Source of the DNA: Paenibacillus eucommiae
Lineage (GTDB): Bacteria; Bacillota; Bacilli; Paenibacillales; NBRC-103111
Length of the DNA stretch: 64,000 nucleotides
NCBI RefSeq assembly: GCF_017874215.1
Contig: NZ_JAGGLB010000014.1
Span: forward strand, 124,001-188,000
Direction of reading: 5' to 3'
Positions 1-8,569 of the stretch are shown piece after piece (position 1 is the stretch's first letter; the number at the start of each line of letters is the position of its first letter). The position numbers and the translations under genes were made by a program. A model generated the notes under the pieces. It saw nothing but the letters and a program-made list of their open reading frames with translations. It had not been told where the DNA came from and made no database searches.

Positions 1-23
1 TTCTCTTGAGGAGAGGAAAACGC

Positions 24-560
24 TTGAATGTTCCGAACTTGCTGACACTAAGCCGATTTGTTCTTATACCTGTCTATCTGGTCGTTTTTTTTGAAGGTTA
101 TCCAAAGACCGCTTTTTTAATTCTGGTTGTGGCGGGCTTAACGGATATTCTCGATGGTTATTGGGCCAGGTCACGGGGATTAATTACGCCGCTGGGCATC
201 ATGCTGGATCCGCTGGCGGATAAGACAATGATGCTTGCTGTAATGATCTCCTTATTGATCTCGGGCATGATACCGTGGCAAGCGGCGGCGGCTATTTTTA
301 TTCGAGATATTGGCATGATTATCGGTTCGGCTTTTTTCCATTTCCGAGGGAAGCGGACGGTTCCAGCCAATATGTTAGGCAAGCTTACGACCGTGCTGTA
401 CTATGTGGCTATTTTATTTATTGTATTTGAGCTTTCTTTTGCCACTACCTATTTATGGTTTGTTATTGTTATTTCATTTATAGTCTCTGTGATCTACATC
501 ATTCAATTTGCTTTATTAAATGCCAATAAGGCAGGTACAGGCTCGAATTCTAAAATATAA
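24..560 (+). CDS. CDP-alcohol phosphatidyltransferase family membrane protein (PgsA-like)
   Basis: This enzyme class moves a phosphatidyl group from CDP-diacylglycerol to an alcohol, usually glycerol-3-phosphate, in the first step of phosphatidylglycerol synthesis at the membrane. The full family signature D-x2-DG-x2-AR-x8-G-x3-D-x3-D is present (TDILDG..AR....G...D...D, roughly residues 40-65), followed by several hydrophobic segments. I chose TTG at 24 because GAGGAGAGG lies just upstream and the product then begins NVPNLLTLSRF, the usual start of PgsA proteins; the frame stays open to TTG at 6 and to the window edge, so a longer form cannot be excluded. At 178 residues it is a normal size. 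The acceptor alcohol cannot be told from sequence. Confidence 0.85.
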   Translation: MNVPNLLTLSRFVLIPVYLVVFFEGYPKTAFLILVVAGLTDILDGYWARSRGLITPLGIMLDPLADKTMMLAVMISLLISGMIPWQAAAAIFIRDIGMIIGSAFFHFRGKRTVPANMLGKLTTVLYYVAILFIVFELSFATTYLWFVIVISFIVSVIYIIQFALLNANKAGTGSNSKI

Positions 561-728
561 AAGAGCAAAAAAAGCAAAAAAGAGCATAAGTATAAGCATA
601 TCAAATATTGATTGCCCATACTTACACTCCCTTATATCAACCTTCACTTCTGCAGTCATGAAGGGATATGACTAGTTTAAGTCAATTTCATTGTTTTTAT
701 ACAGGTATCCGGGAAGGAGTTTATATGA
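561..728 (+). other. Intergenic region between the phosphatidyltransferase gene and fabZ
   Basis: It starts with an A-rich stretch directly after the stop codon. It holds a short imperfect dyad (CCTTCA...TGAAGG around a CTGCAG core, about 641-664) with no T-tract, and ends in the fabZ ribosome binding site GGAAGGAG. I see no convincing promoter or terminator. Confidence 0.4.
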
Positions 729-1160
729 ATGCTAGATATTAATCAAATTCAAGAGATTATTCCGCATCGCCCTCCGTTTTTACTCATCGACCGCATTCTT
801 GAAGTGGAAGAAGGGGTAAGGGCTGTTGGCATTAAAAATGTGACGATGAATGAACCTTTTTTTACGGGACATTTCCCGGGATTCCCGGTGATGCCCGGTG
901 TGTTAGTGATCGAAGCCTTGGCTCAAGTGGGAGCCGTCGCTATTTTAAAAAAGGAAGCTAACCGCGGTAAAATTGCCTTGTTCGCCGGTATTGACGATGT
1001 ACGTATCCGTGGTCAGGTTGTACCAGGAGACACGCTCACCTTAGAAATGACCATTACACGTATAAAAGGGATAATCGGCAAAGGCCGGGCAGTCGCAAAG
1101 GTAGGGGATCGTATAGTTTGTGAAGGTGAGCTGATGTTCGCCCTAACGGATCCGAAGTAG
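729..1160 (+). CDS. fabZ: 3-hydroxyacyl-ACP dehydratase FabZ
   Basis: FabZ dehydrates 3-hydroxyacyl-ACP to trans-2-enoyl-ACP in the cytosolic fatty-acid elongation cycle. The N-terminal HRPPFLLIDR block, the catalytic histidine in GHFPGFPVMPG and the catalytic glutamate in VLVIEALAQ are all visible. The 143-residue length is typical of a single hot-dog-fold FabZ. The ATG at 729 follows GGAAGGAG at good spacing; an ATG at 725 in another frame closes after five codons. In many Paenibacillus genomes fabZ stands close to flagellar or cell-wall genes, as here. Confidence 0.96.
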   Translation: MLDINQIQEIIPHRPPFLLIDRILEVEEGVRAVGIKNVTMNEPFFTGHFPGFPVMPGVLVIEALAQVGAVAILKKEANRGKIALFAGIDDVRIRGQVVPGDTLTLEMTITRIKGIIGKGRAVAKVGDRIVCEGELMFALTDPK

Positions 1161-1192
1161 AGAAAAGTAGATTAGAAGGAGCTGAAATCTTA

Positions 1193-2905
1193 ATGTCGAT
1201 GAGCCGCGTACAAACGGAGTATCAATTATGGCTGGATGATCCCGCAATTGACCCTACAACCAAGGAAGAGCTTCGTGCAATCGGGGGGAGCGCCAAGGAA
1301 ATAGAAGATCGTTTCTATAAGGACCTGGAGTTTGGAACAGGGGGATTAAGGGGCGTGATCGGTGCTGGTACGAACCGGATTAATGTGTACACCGTAGGGC
1401 GGGCCAGTCAGGGACTTGCAGAATATGTGCTGCAGACGGGTGCAGCTTCTCCTTCTATTGTTATTGCATATGATTCCCGGAACATGTCACCTGAATTTGC
1501 TTTGGAATCTGCCTTGGTTTTTGCCGGCAATGGGGTAAAGGCTTATGTATTCAAAGCTCTTAGACCGACTCCAGAGCTATCTTTTGCAGTGCGTTACCTT
1601 GGTGCGTCAGCAGGTGTGGTTGTAACGGCAAGCCATAATCCTCCTGAATATAATGGCTACAAGGTTTACGGCTCCGATGGCGGACAGCTGGTACCAGAGG
1701 CAGCAGGACAGGTTATTGCTCTGGTAGGCGCAGTAGATTCGTTTAACAAAGTGAAGAAGCTTGGCCGGGAAGAGGCTGAGGCCAGCGGCTTGCTGGAGTG
1801 GATCGGCGAGGAAATTGACATTAAATATACAGCAGCTGTGGCCTCCGTAAGCCAAAATTCCGATATCGTACGTCAAATTAGCGGCGATTTCCGGATCGTC
1901 TATACACCCCTCCATGGAGCGGGTAATGTTCCTGTGCGCGATGCCCTGCAAGCCGTCGGCTTTGACCAGGTGCAGGTAGTCCCGGAGCAAGAGCTGCCAG
2001 ACTCACGGTTCTCTACAGTCAAGTCGCCTAATCCGGAGGAAAAGGAAGCCTTCACCCTTGCCATCAAGCAGGCCGAAGCCTGGGATGCGGATATCATAAT
2101 CGGAACGGATCCGGATTGCGACCGCATGGGCGCAGTTGTCAAGGATGCTAATGGTGACTATATCGTTCTGACTGGGAATCAATCGGGAGCGATTATGGTG
2201 AATTACCTGTTACATAGCATGCAGGAGCGGGGGACACTGCCGGGCAATGGGGTCGTTATTAAGACCATTGTAACCAGCGAGATGGGGGCTGTAATCGCCA
2301 ATCATTATGGGGTTCCAACGCTGAATACATTAACCGGATTTAAATATATCGGCGAGAAAATGACTGAATACGAGCAAACAGGCGAGCATCAGTTCTTATT
2401 TGGATATGAGGAAAGCTATGGTTATCTGGCAGGCGACTATGCTAGGGACAAAGATGCTGTAATCGCGTCTATGCTCATTTGCGAAGCTGCCGCTTATTAT
2501 AAAACGCAAGGAAAAACTTTATATGATGTGCTTCAGGAGCTTTATGAATCCTTTGGGTATTTTTTGGAAAGGCTGGAATCAAGAACGCTGAAGGGCAAGG
2601 ATGGCGTCGAGCAAATCGGCCGGATTATGGAAAGCTGGAGAACAAATCCGCCTGAGCAGATCCATGGCAAACGGGTGCTGGAAATCGAGGATTACTCCAA
2701 GGGGATTCATGGGCTTCCTCATGAGAATGTGCTTAAATTCAAGCTGGAAAACGGCTCTTGGTTTTGTCTTCGACCATCTGGCACGGAACCGAAAATTAAA
2801 TTTTATTTCGCTGTCCAGGGCACTTCCGCTTCGCAGGCAGCTGAGCAGTTAAATGATATCGTTCAAGATGTCCTCAGCCGTATAGATGGACAAGGGAGTG
2901 AATAG
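1193..2905 (+). CDS. pgcA: Phospho-sugar mutase (alpha-phosphoglucomutase/phosphomannomutase family)
   Basis: The enzyme interconverts hexose-1- and hexose-6-phosphates and so supplies sugar nucleotides for lipoteichoic acid, glycolipids and exopolymers. All four family loops are present: the phosphoserine loop TASHNPPEYNGYKVYG (about residue 145), the metal loop GTDPDCDRMG (about 305), the sugar loop GYEESYGYL (about 405) and the phosphate loop RPSGTEPKIK near the C-terminus. At 570 residues it matches the long Bacillus PgcA type rather than GlmM. RBS AGAAGGAG precedes the start. Its position before SCWP genes suits precursor supply, though this is an inference. The ATG at 1199 is an alternative start. 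Confidence 0.9.
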   Translation: MSMSRVQTEYQLWLDDPAIDPTTKEELRAIGGSAKEIEDRFYKDLEFGTGGLRGVIGAGTNRINVYTVGRASQGLAEYVLQTGAASPSIVIAYDSRNMSPEFALESALVFAGNGVKAYVFKALRPTPELSFAVRYLGASAGVVVTASHNPPEYNGYKVYGSDGGQLVPEAAGQVIALVGAVDSFNKVKKLGREEAEASGLLEWIGEEIDIKYTAAVASVSQNSDIVRQISGDFRIVYTPLHGAGNVPVRDALQAVGFDQVQVVPEQELPDSRFSTVKSPNPEEKEAFTLAIKQAEAWDADIIIGTDPDCDRMGAVVKDANGDYIVLTGNQSGAIMVNYLLHSMQERGTLPGNGVVIKTIVTSEMGAVIANHYGVPTLNTLTGFKYIGEKMTEYEQTGEHQFLFGYEESYGYLAGDYARDKDAVIASMLICEAAAYYKTQGKTLYDVLQELYESFGYFLERLESRTLKGKDGVEQIGRIMESWRTNPPEQIHGKRVLEIEDYSKGIHGLPHENVLKFKLENGSWFCLRPSGTEPKIKFYFAVQGTSASQAAEQLNDIVQDVLSRIDGQGSE

Positions 2906-2906
2906 C

Positions 2907-4958
2907 TTGATTCAAAGGTACACATCGTGGAATAAATTATTGCGAAAAGCTTTATGGTGGTTAGTTATCATCGGCATGCTTTGCTCTCTGCCGCTGGTTT
3001 ATACCAGATATGAGACAGAAACTTCCGCCAAACAGGTGGAGTTTGTGTTTGATTACCGCGATTTGCTGGACATCGCTGATCTTCAAACAAGTCCGCAGGA
3101 TTTCGTAAAAAAACAGCTCGTGGCGATGAAAGAAGCAGGAATAGGCTCATTAGCAGTCTATGAAGCGACATTATCAGAATTAAGGCAGAGCCGGCTCATT
3201 GAGATGTACAACTCTCGTGAAGCAGTAGCCTTGACGCAAACCATAGGGCTTCCTAACGAAAACTTTACCTATATTTTATTTAGTGACGCACAAGCCAGGC
3301 TGCAGCTGCAGCCGCTTATCGAAAAGACCTTTGCAGATTTGCAGGTTCGTACACGGCCATGGAGCTTCAAAAATCAAGCAGGCTTGATTATTGAGATGAT
3401 CATGGATGAGGCGTCCCTCAAGCCTATGGATCCGGACCCTATCACACTAAGCATGTTGAAGGAACAAGGGTTTCAAATCGTAGTCCGTTTATCGAACCGC
3501 AGAGCCTTTGTACCCAATCAGATGGATGCTCTTTTGAAGCATCTTTACAGCTTTGGGGTTAAAAAAATTATCGTCGATGGTGATTCAGTTCCAGGGTATA
3601 CCGAGGAGGACACCAGCGAAAATCTGGATAAAATGGCGGAGCTTCTTCATAAGTACGGTATGGGGCTAGCAGCCATTGAAATGCTTAAGCAGCCACAGAA
3701 GGGCTTCAATACACTGGCCAAAGAGACGAATTTCGATGTTGTCCGGCTTCATTCCTATATGGAGAGAGACGGCGAAAAGCTGATGGAGAACCTGAAGAAG
3801 GAAGAACTGGAGCAGCGTATTCAAGCTGCAGCAGACCGCCTGGTTCTGGCTGTAAAGGATCGTAATATCCGGATGGTCTTCCTTAATGCCAAGCCTTTAA
3901 AAAGTTTAGACAGAGCGGCTATTGTGAACCCGCTAAATGCTCTATATGCAAGCTTGAATGGCAAGGATGGTGCGATTCCTCGAATCGAAAAGGCTGGATT
4001 TACTACCGGTCAGGCGGAAGCCTTCCTGGTCAAAGAGTCAAGCTGGCAAAAGGTAGCCAGATTCTTTATATTAGTAGGTAGTGTAAGCTTAATTACACTT
4101 CTTATTTCTTACTTTTTCCCGCAAGTGGCTTTGCTAGTGTTTGTTATAGGCTTGGTTGGAGCTGTTGGTCTCCATACTTTGTCTGGAAGCTTATATGCCC
4201 AAGGGTTGGCATTAGGCGCCGCTATTAGCGCACCTAGTATTGCTGTTATGCTTGCTATTCGTTCAGTGATTCAAGGAAAGGCGGCAAGGTGGCGGTCAGG
4301 CATCGCTTTTGCGCTTTTGCAAATTATTAAGACTTCCGCGATTTCAATGATCGGTGTGGTCTACGTTATAGTACTGCTGAATCAGATTACGTACTTCTTG
4401 GTGCTAGAGCAGTTTAGAGGCGTTGGTTTGCTGCATTTGCTGCCAATTGCTATTGTGGCGATCTATCTCTTGCTCTTCAGTGATGATTCCACTTATACGC
4501 AGAAGCTGCAGAAGCTCAAAGCCATACTTTCTTCGAATATTCGGGTTTTATGGCTGGTGCTGGTTGGTATTGCCGTTGCTGCGGGATACTATTATTTATC
4601 CCGTACAGGCAATGAAGGACAAGCTCCTGCTTTTGAAAAGCTGTTCCGTTCCTTCCTGGAGAATACGCTGGGCGTAAGACCGAGGATCAAAGAGTTCTTA
4701 TTTGCACATCCGCTCTTCTTCCTTGGAGCTTATCTGTCCATTCGTTATAAGCATGCGGTCTATCTGATGCTCATTGGCGTCATCGGGCAATTATCGATTG
4801 TGGATACTTTTGCTCATCTCCATACACCAATGGCTATTTCGGGGATTCGTATTTCGTATGGCATTATTTTCGGAATCATCGTGGGTCTTGTGATGATTGC
4901 CGTCTGGGAAATTGTGGTGAGGAGTTGGAAGCGATGGGCTCCTCAGTTCAAAGGATAG
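2907..4958 (+). CDS. DUF5693 family polytopic membrane protein
   Basis: I recognise this as the DUF5693 type that often stands directly before csaB; its biochemical role is unknown to me. The N-terminus has one membrane anchor (KALWWLVIIGMLCSLPLVY), then an extracellular or cytoplasmic domain of about 350 residues, then about eight hydrophobic segments from residue 385 to the end. The best start is TTG at 2907, four bases after the pgcA stop, with AAGGGAG at 2892-2898; ATG 2886 has no RBS. The csaB start lies inside its 3' end, so the two are translationally coupled. A role in moving SCWP intermediates across the membrane, as proposed for CsaA near csaB in Bacillus anthracis, is a guess from context. 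Confidence 0.75.
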   Translation: MIQRYTSWNKLLRKALWWLVIIGMLCSLPLVYTRYETETSAKQVEFVFDYRDLLDIADLQTSPQDFVKKQLVAMKEAGIGSLAVYEATLSELRQSRLIEMYNSREAVALTQTIGLPNENFTYILFSDAQARLQLQPLIEKTFADLQVRTRPWSFKNQAGLIIEMIMDEASLKPMDPDPITLSMLKEQGFQIVVRLSNRRAFVPNQMDALLKHLYSFGVKKIIVDGDSVPGYTEEDTSENLDKMAELLHKYGMGLAAIEMLKQPQKGFNTLAKETNFDVVRLHSYMERDGEKLMENLKKEELEQRIQAAADRLVLAVKDRNIRMVFLNAKPLKSLDRAAIVNPLNALYASLNGKDGAIPRIEKAGFTTGQAEAFLVKESSWQKVARFFILVGSVSLITLLISYFFPQVALLVFVIGLVGAVGLHTLSGSLYAQGLALGAAISAPSIAVMLAIRSVIQGKAARWRSGIAFALLQIIKTSAISMIGVVYVIVLLNQITYFLVLEQFRGVGLLHLLPIAIVAIYLLLFSDDSTYTQKLQKLKAILSSNIRVLWLVLVGIAVAAGYYYLSRTGNEGQAPAFEKLFRSFLENTLGVRPRIKEFLFAHPLFFLGAYLSIRYKHAVYLMLIGVIGQLSIVDTFAHLHTPMAISGIRISYGIIFGIIVGLVMIAVWEIVVRSWKRWAPQFKG

Positions 4959-6244
4959 TTCTTTCAGGCTATTACGGCTTTGATAACAGCGGGGATGAGG
5001 CGGTGCTTCAATCGATTCTGCTGGCTTTGAAGGAGCAGGGGAGAGAGCAGGGGATTACGATCGAACCGATCGTCCTGTCTGCGAACCCTGAACGAACGCG
5101 TCAAATGTACGGCGTCAGGGTATATCATCGTATGAAGCTTCCGCAGGTGCTCAAAGCACTGCGGGAGAGTGATGGCTTAATCAGCGGCGGCGGAAGCCTT
5201 CTGCAGGATGCGACCAGCGCGAAGTCGATTCCCTACTATTTGGGCATTCTCAAGCTGGCTCAGTGGCTTGGCAAGCCGACTTTTATTTATTCGCAGGGCA
5301 TTGGCCCTGTGAATCGGCGCATGTTTGACGGCTGGATCCGCTCGGTGTTCAAGCGGTGCGCCTATGTTTCCGTCCGTGATGTGGAATCCGCGGACCTGCT
5401 GGCCTCGATGCGCTTCCCCCGGGAGCGCGCCCAGGTTGTGCCCGACCCGGTCATGGGCCTCCCGCTGCGGAGCTCTGGTGCATCGAGCTCTTCTGGAGAA
5501 TCAGGAGCGTCTGGTTTGACTGAAGCATCGGGAGTAACTGGAGTATCTGGTGCGTCAGGAGCAGCGGGTGCAATCGAAACATCAGGGGGAGTCGGTGCAT
5601 CTAATGCATCAGGAGCAAGTGGGGCATCAGGAGCTGCCAGAGCGGCTGCGGACAGCCCCTTGCTCGGGGCTGTCTCTGTGGGCGCTTCAAGCGCGCCCGC
5701 GGGTGTGCGGACGGTCGGCGTATCCGTCCGCTTCTGGAACCGGGACCGCTCAGAGCTGGAAGCTCTCTCGCGGTCCTTGACACTGCTGCTCGCAGCCCGC
5801 GATGTGCGGCTGCGGTTCCTGCCCTTCCACCTCCCGGAGGATGAGGTGGCCTCGGACTACGTGATCTCCCGCTTGGGCGGGGATCACGGGGACCGGGTGG
5901 AGATGATGCGAGGCATCGCCCATCCCCAGGATATGCTTGAGCAGGTGGCACACTGTGACCTGCTCATTGGAATGAGGCTGCATGCTTTGATTTATGCAGC
6001 TTCGCAGTTTGTGCCTATGGTAGGCATCTCGTACGATCCGAAGATCGACCAGTTCCTCCATAGGCTGGGGATGAAGGCTGCCGCATCGACTACGCAGTTC
6101 GATGCGGCAGCCCTGACCGCTGAGGCCGTCAGCCTGCTGGACGGCCGGGATGCGTGGGCGGCCGATAAAAAGGCCGTCATTGAGCAGCTCAAGGCAGAGG
6201 CGCAGCGCCCTGCCCAGCAGATTTTATCTTTTTTTCAGAAATAA
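4934..6244 (+). CDS. csaB: Polysaccharide pyruvyl transferase CsaB
   Basis: CsaB transfers a pyruvate ketal from phosphoenolpyruvate to ManNAc residues of the secondary cell wall polymer; that ketal is what SLH domains bind. The N-terminal GYYGFDNSGDEAVL and the ISGGGSLLQDATS blocks, and the C-terminal GMRLHALIYAA block, are typical of the family. ATG 4934 is preferred (GGTGAGGAG ends nine bases upstream) over TTG 4925. The 436-residue product is longer than the usual 350-370 because about 60 residues of Ser/Gly/Ala-rich low-complexity sequence (about residues 180-240) sit between the two halves. The second half of the gene is visibly more GC-rich than its neighbours. It overlaps the end of the DUF5693 gene by 25 bases. 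Confidence 0.92.
   Translation: MGSSVQRIVLSGYYGFDNSGDEAVLQSILLALKEQGREQGITIEPIVLSANPERTRQMYGVRVYHRMKLPQVLKALRESDGLISGGGSLLQDATSAKSIPYYLGILKLAQWLGKPTFIYSQGIGPVNRRMFDGWIRSVFKRCAYVSVRDVESADLLASMRFPRERAQVVPDPVMGLPLRSSGASSSSGESGASGLTEASGVTGVSGASGAAGAIETSGGVGASNASGASGASGAARAAADSPLLGAVSVGASSAPAGVRTVGVSVRFWNRDRSELEALSRSLTLLLAARDVRLRFLPFHLPEDEVASDYVISRLGGDHGDRVEMMRGIAHPQDMLEQVAHCDLLIGMRLHALIYAASQFVPMVGISYDPKIDQFLHRLGMKAAASTTQFDAAALTAEAVSLLDGRDAWAADKKAVIEQLKAEAQRPAQQILSFFQK
5472..5650 (+). repeat. Low-complexity Ser-Gly-Ala coding repeat inside csaB
   Basis: Degenerate 9-15-base units built on GCATCAGGAGC-like words encode runs such as SGASG, ASGVTGVSG and SNASGASGASG. It falls between the two conserved halves of CsaB, so it likely forms a flexible linker. 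Just downstream, GACAGCCCC and GGGGCTGTC (5651-5659 and 5666-5674) form a perfect 9-bp hairpin within the coding sequence. Confidence 0.85.
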
Positions 6245-6372
6245 AATGATTCAACTTAACGAATATTTGGAGTGTTTTCCGAACAAATTTTGCAATACCC
6301 ATAATTTTCCGCAACTAAAACTATGCTTACAACGTCTAAATTATGATTACTGTATCTAAAGGATGAGATTTC
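6245..6372 (+). other. csaB-tagA intergenic region
   Basis: An AT-rich spacer of 128 bases, in contrast with the GC-rich 3' end of csaB. It holds no clear hairpin terminator. TTGCAA at about 6286 and TTACAA at about 6328 resemble -35 boxes but neither has a good -10 at 16-18 bases. AAAGGATGAG at the end is the tagA ribosome binding site. Confidence 0.35.
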
Positions 6373-7161
6373 TTGAACCGACAACCTACTGCTTCGTTAA
6401 CGGGCTCAATGCCAGCGGAGCGTATTTCCAAAGTCCGTATCTTCGGCGTTCCCATATCCCGAATGGGCATGAAACAGACCGTGCAATATTTATCAGAAGC
6501 TGTTGAGCGGAGACAGCCGCATCAAGTCATTACGGCTAATCCGATTATGGTGATGGCTGCGGTTCATGATGAGCGATACCGCTCCATGATGCAGGAGGCC
6601 GAATTGATTGTTCCTGACGGCACTGGTGTTGTCTGGGCAGCTAAGCATGTGGGCGAGCCTGTGACGGAACGCGTAGCGGGTTACGATCTGCTTCAAGAGC
6701 TCATGCGGGCGGGCGAGCCAAAGAGCTGGAAGGTTTACATGCTGGGGGCCTCCACAGAGGTTGTTGAAGCCGCGGCGAATAAGCTGAAGGATGCTTATCC
6801 AGGCATTCAGATTGTGGGCTGCCGCAATGGCTATTTTACCGAGGATCAGGACCAGGAAATCATTCAGCACATCGTGCAGACCGCGCCTGATTTGCTATTG
6901 GTAGGAAGATCGGCGGACAAGCAGGAGCCATGGATCGCAAGGTATAAGCAGCAGCTGCAGGTGCCGATTATGATGGGCATAGGCGGGAGTTTCGATGTTT
7001 TGTCAGGCAAGCTTAAGCGAGCTCCTCTATTTTTCCAAAAACTAAGAATTGAGTGGCTATACCGTCTTTTGCAAGAGCCTTGGCGCTTTAAAAGAATGCT
7101 GACACTTCCGAAATTCGCAGTGAAAGTTATTCGCGAGAAAGAAAAAGTCACCAAATATTGA
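6373..7161 (+). CDS. tagA: WecG/TagA/CpsF family glycosyltransferase (SCWP ManNAc transferase)
   Basis: TagA-type GT26 enzymes add beta-ManNAc from UDP-ManNAc to lipid-linked GlcNAc on the inner membrane face; in Paenibacillus alvei TagA is known to act in SCWP assembly. Family blocks seen are TANPIMVMAA, VPDGTGVVWAA, GYDLLQELM, the GIGGSFDVLSGKLKRAP stretch and the C-terminal EWLYRLLQEPWRFKRM membrane-contacting helix. The TTG start at 6373 follows AAAGGATGAG. At 262 residues it is full length. Its placement between csaB and tagO fits the SCWP pathway rather than wall teichoic acid, because no tag/tar polymerase genes are present here. Confidence 0.9.
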   Translation: MNRQPTASLTGSMPAERISKVRIFGVPISRMGMKQTVQYLSEAVERRQPHQVITANPIMVMAAVHDERYRSMMQEAELIVPDGTGVVWAAKHVGEPVTERVAGYDLLQELMRAGEPKSWKVYMLGASTEVVEAAANKLKDAYPGIQIVGCRNGYFTEDQDQEIIQHIVQTAPDLLLVGRSADKQEPWIARYKQQLQVPIMMGIGGSFDVLSGKLKRAPLFFQKLRIEWLYRLLQEPWRFKRMLTLPKFAVKVIREKEKVTKY

Positions 7162-7221
7162 ATATATCCTGCTAATTGCCTGAAAGCGGTCTGAAAGGGG
7201 CCATTTTGCCCAAAAACAGAG

Positions 7222-7251
7222 TTGGTGTTTGTTTGGGAAACAGAGTATAAT
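7222..7251 (+). promoter_or_regulatory. Candidate SigA promoter for tagO
   Basis: TTGGTG (7222-7227) and a perfect TATAAT (7246-7251) are separated by 18 bases and lie 50 bases before the tagO start. Confidence 0.6.
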
Positions 7252-7300
7252 TTGGTCGGCAGGTTTCCTGCATAGATAGTAGAGGGGCTGTGGAAGAAAA

Positions 7301-8416
7301 ATGTATGGTTTATATGTGATCGGGTTTGTCGCCTCATGCCTTATGGCATTGCTGTTAACACCCATCGTCAAAAAGTTTGCCTTCTGGGTAGGTGCCGTAG
7401 ATGCGCCGAATCATCGTAAGGTACATACAAGAATCATGCCGCGTCTTGGAGGCCTGGCCATTTTTCTGGCTTTTGTCGGAGCTTACTTTATCGTTTCCCC
7501 AGCATTGAACAGCTTTAACTCGGATGCCGGTATGGGACTGCTTCTTGGAGGTCTCGTCATCGTGATTACGGGTGCACTGGATGACCGTTTTCAGTTATCG
7601 CCCAAGTGGAAGCTGTTGGGTCAGATTATAGCGGCTAGTATTGTAGTATCCTTTGGTTTAAAAATTGATCTAGTTAATATCCCATTCGGCGTAGATGATC
7701 TTCCTATTGGATGGTTAAGTATTCCTATTACGATTTTATGGATAGTCGGCGTTTCTAACGCTATTAATTTAATAGATGGACTGGACGGTTTGTCAGCAGG
7801 AGTTTCTGCTATTGCTACAGTGACCATTCTTATCTTGGCTCTTATGATGCCCAATGCAACTGTAGTACTTCTTAGCGTTATTTTACTTGGCAGCATTATT
7901 GGCTTTATGTTTTATAATTTTCATCCGGCAAAAATCTTTATGGGTGACTCAGGGGCGTTATTCCTTGGGTTTGCACTTGCCACCTTGTCCATCCTTGGTT
8001 TTAAACAAGCTGCAGTTGTGTCCCTGCTTATTCCTATTATGATTCTTGGCGTGCCTTTATCCGATACGTTTTTTGCCATCATGCGCCGTTATGTAAATAA
8101 ATTGCCTATATCTGCGCCAGACAAAAGCCATCTTCATCACTGCTTGCTGCAGTTAGGCTTTAGTCACCGTACTACCGTTTTTATTATTTATGGAATTGCT
8201 TTGATTTTTGGAGGAAGTGCAGTTGCATGTTCCTTGCTAATGGGAAAATCACAGGATTTGACCTGGGCCGTTACCCTGATTATCGTGGCACTGTTTCTGG
8301 TCATGCTTTTGGGCGCGGAAGCGATCGGTATCATCAGCAAAAGCCGCAAGCCGATCCTTAAATTTTTTCAAAAAATCATGGGCAAACCTGTACAAACCGA
8401 CCGTTTTGGTAAATAA
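7301..8416 (+). CDS. tagO: Undecaprenyl-phosphate N-acetylglucosaminyl 1-phosphate transferase (TagO/WecA type)
   Basis: This integral membrane enzyme transfers GlcNAc-1-phosphate from UDP-GlcNAc to undecaprenyl phosphate, the first step of SCWP (and other wall glycopolymer) assembly. The MraY/WecA-family aspartate motif GALDDRFQLSPKWKLLGQ, the NAINLIDGLDGLSAGVS motif, FMGDSGALFLGF and the histidine-containing DKSHLHHCLLQLG loop are all present. About ten hydrophobic segments span the protein and 371 residues is usual. It has its own promoter and is followed by hairpins, so it may form a separate transcript from tagA. Confidence 0.94.
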   Translation: MYGLYVIGFVASCLMALLLTPIVKKFAFWVGAVDAPNHRKVHTRIMPRLGGLAIFLAFVGAYFIVSPALNSFNSDAGMGLLLGGLVIVITGALDDRFQLSPKWKLLGQIIAASIVVSFGLKIDLVNIPFGVDDLPIGWLSIPITILWIVGVSNAINLIDGLDGLSAGVSAIATVTILILALMMPNATVVLLSVILLGSIIGFMFYNFHPAKIFMGDSGALFLGFALATLSILGFKQAAVVSLLIPIMILGVPLSDTFFAIMRRYVNKLPISAPDKSHLHHCLLQLGFSHRTTVFIIYGIALIFGGSAVACSLLMGKSQDLTWAVTLIIVALFLVMLLGAEAIGIISKSRKPILKFFQKIMGKPVQTDRFGK

Positions 8417-8455
8417 TCAATAGGCACTTATTGCAAAATTGTATAATACAACCTT

Positions 8456-8472
8456 AGGGCTTCGCCCTTTTG
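8456..8472 (+). terminator. Weak terminator-like hairpin after tagO
   Basis: AGGGC-TTC-GCCCT is a 5-bp stem with a three-base loop followed by a short TTT. A stronger hairpin follows immediately. Confidence 0.4.
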
Positions 8473-8480
8473 TAAGCTTT

Positions 8481-8516
8481 AAAAAACCGTTCTTCCAACC
8501 CGGGAGGCGGTTTTTT
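8481..8516. terminator. Bidirectional rho-independent terminator after tagO
   Basis: AAAAAACCG (8481-8489) pairs perfectly with CGGTTTTTT (8508-8516), with further pairing inside, so it can act on both strands. Confidence 0.75.
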
Positions 8517-8569
8517 CTGGTTTATTACGGAGTTTGTGGCTTTATAGCGACGCAGATTTTTCATATTGT

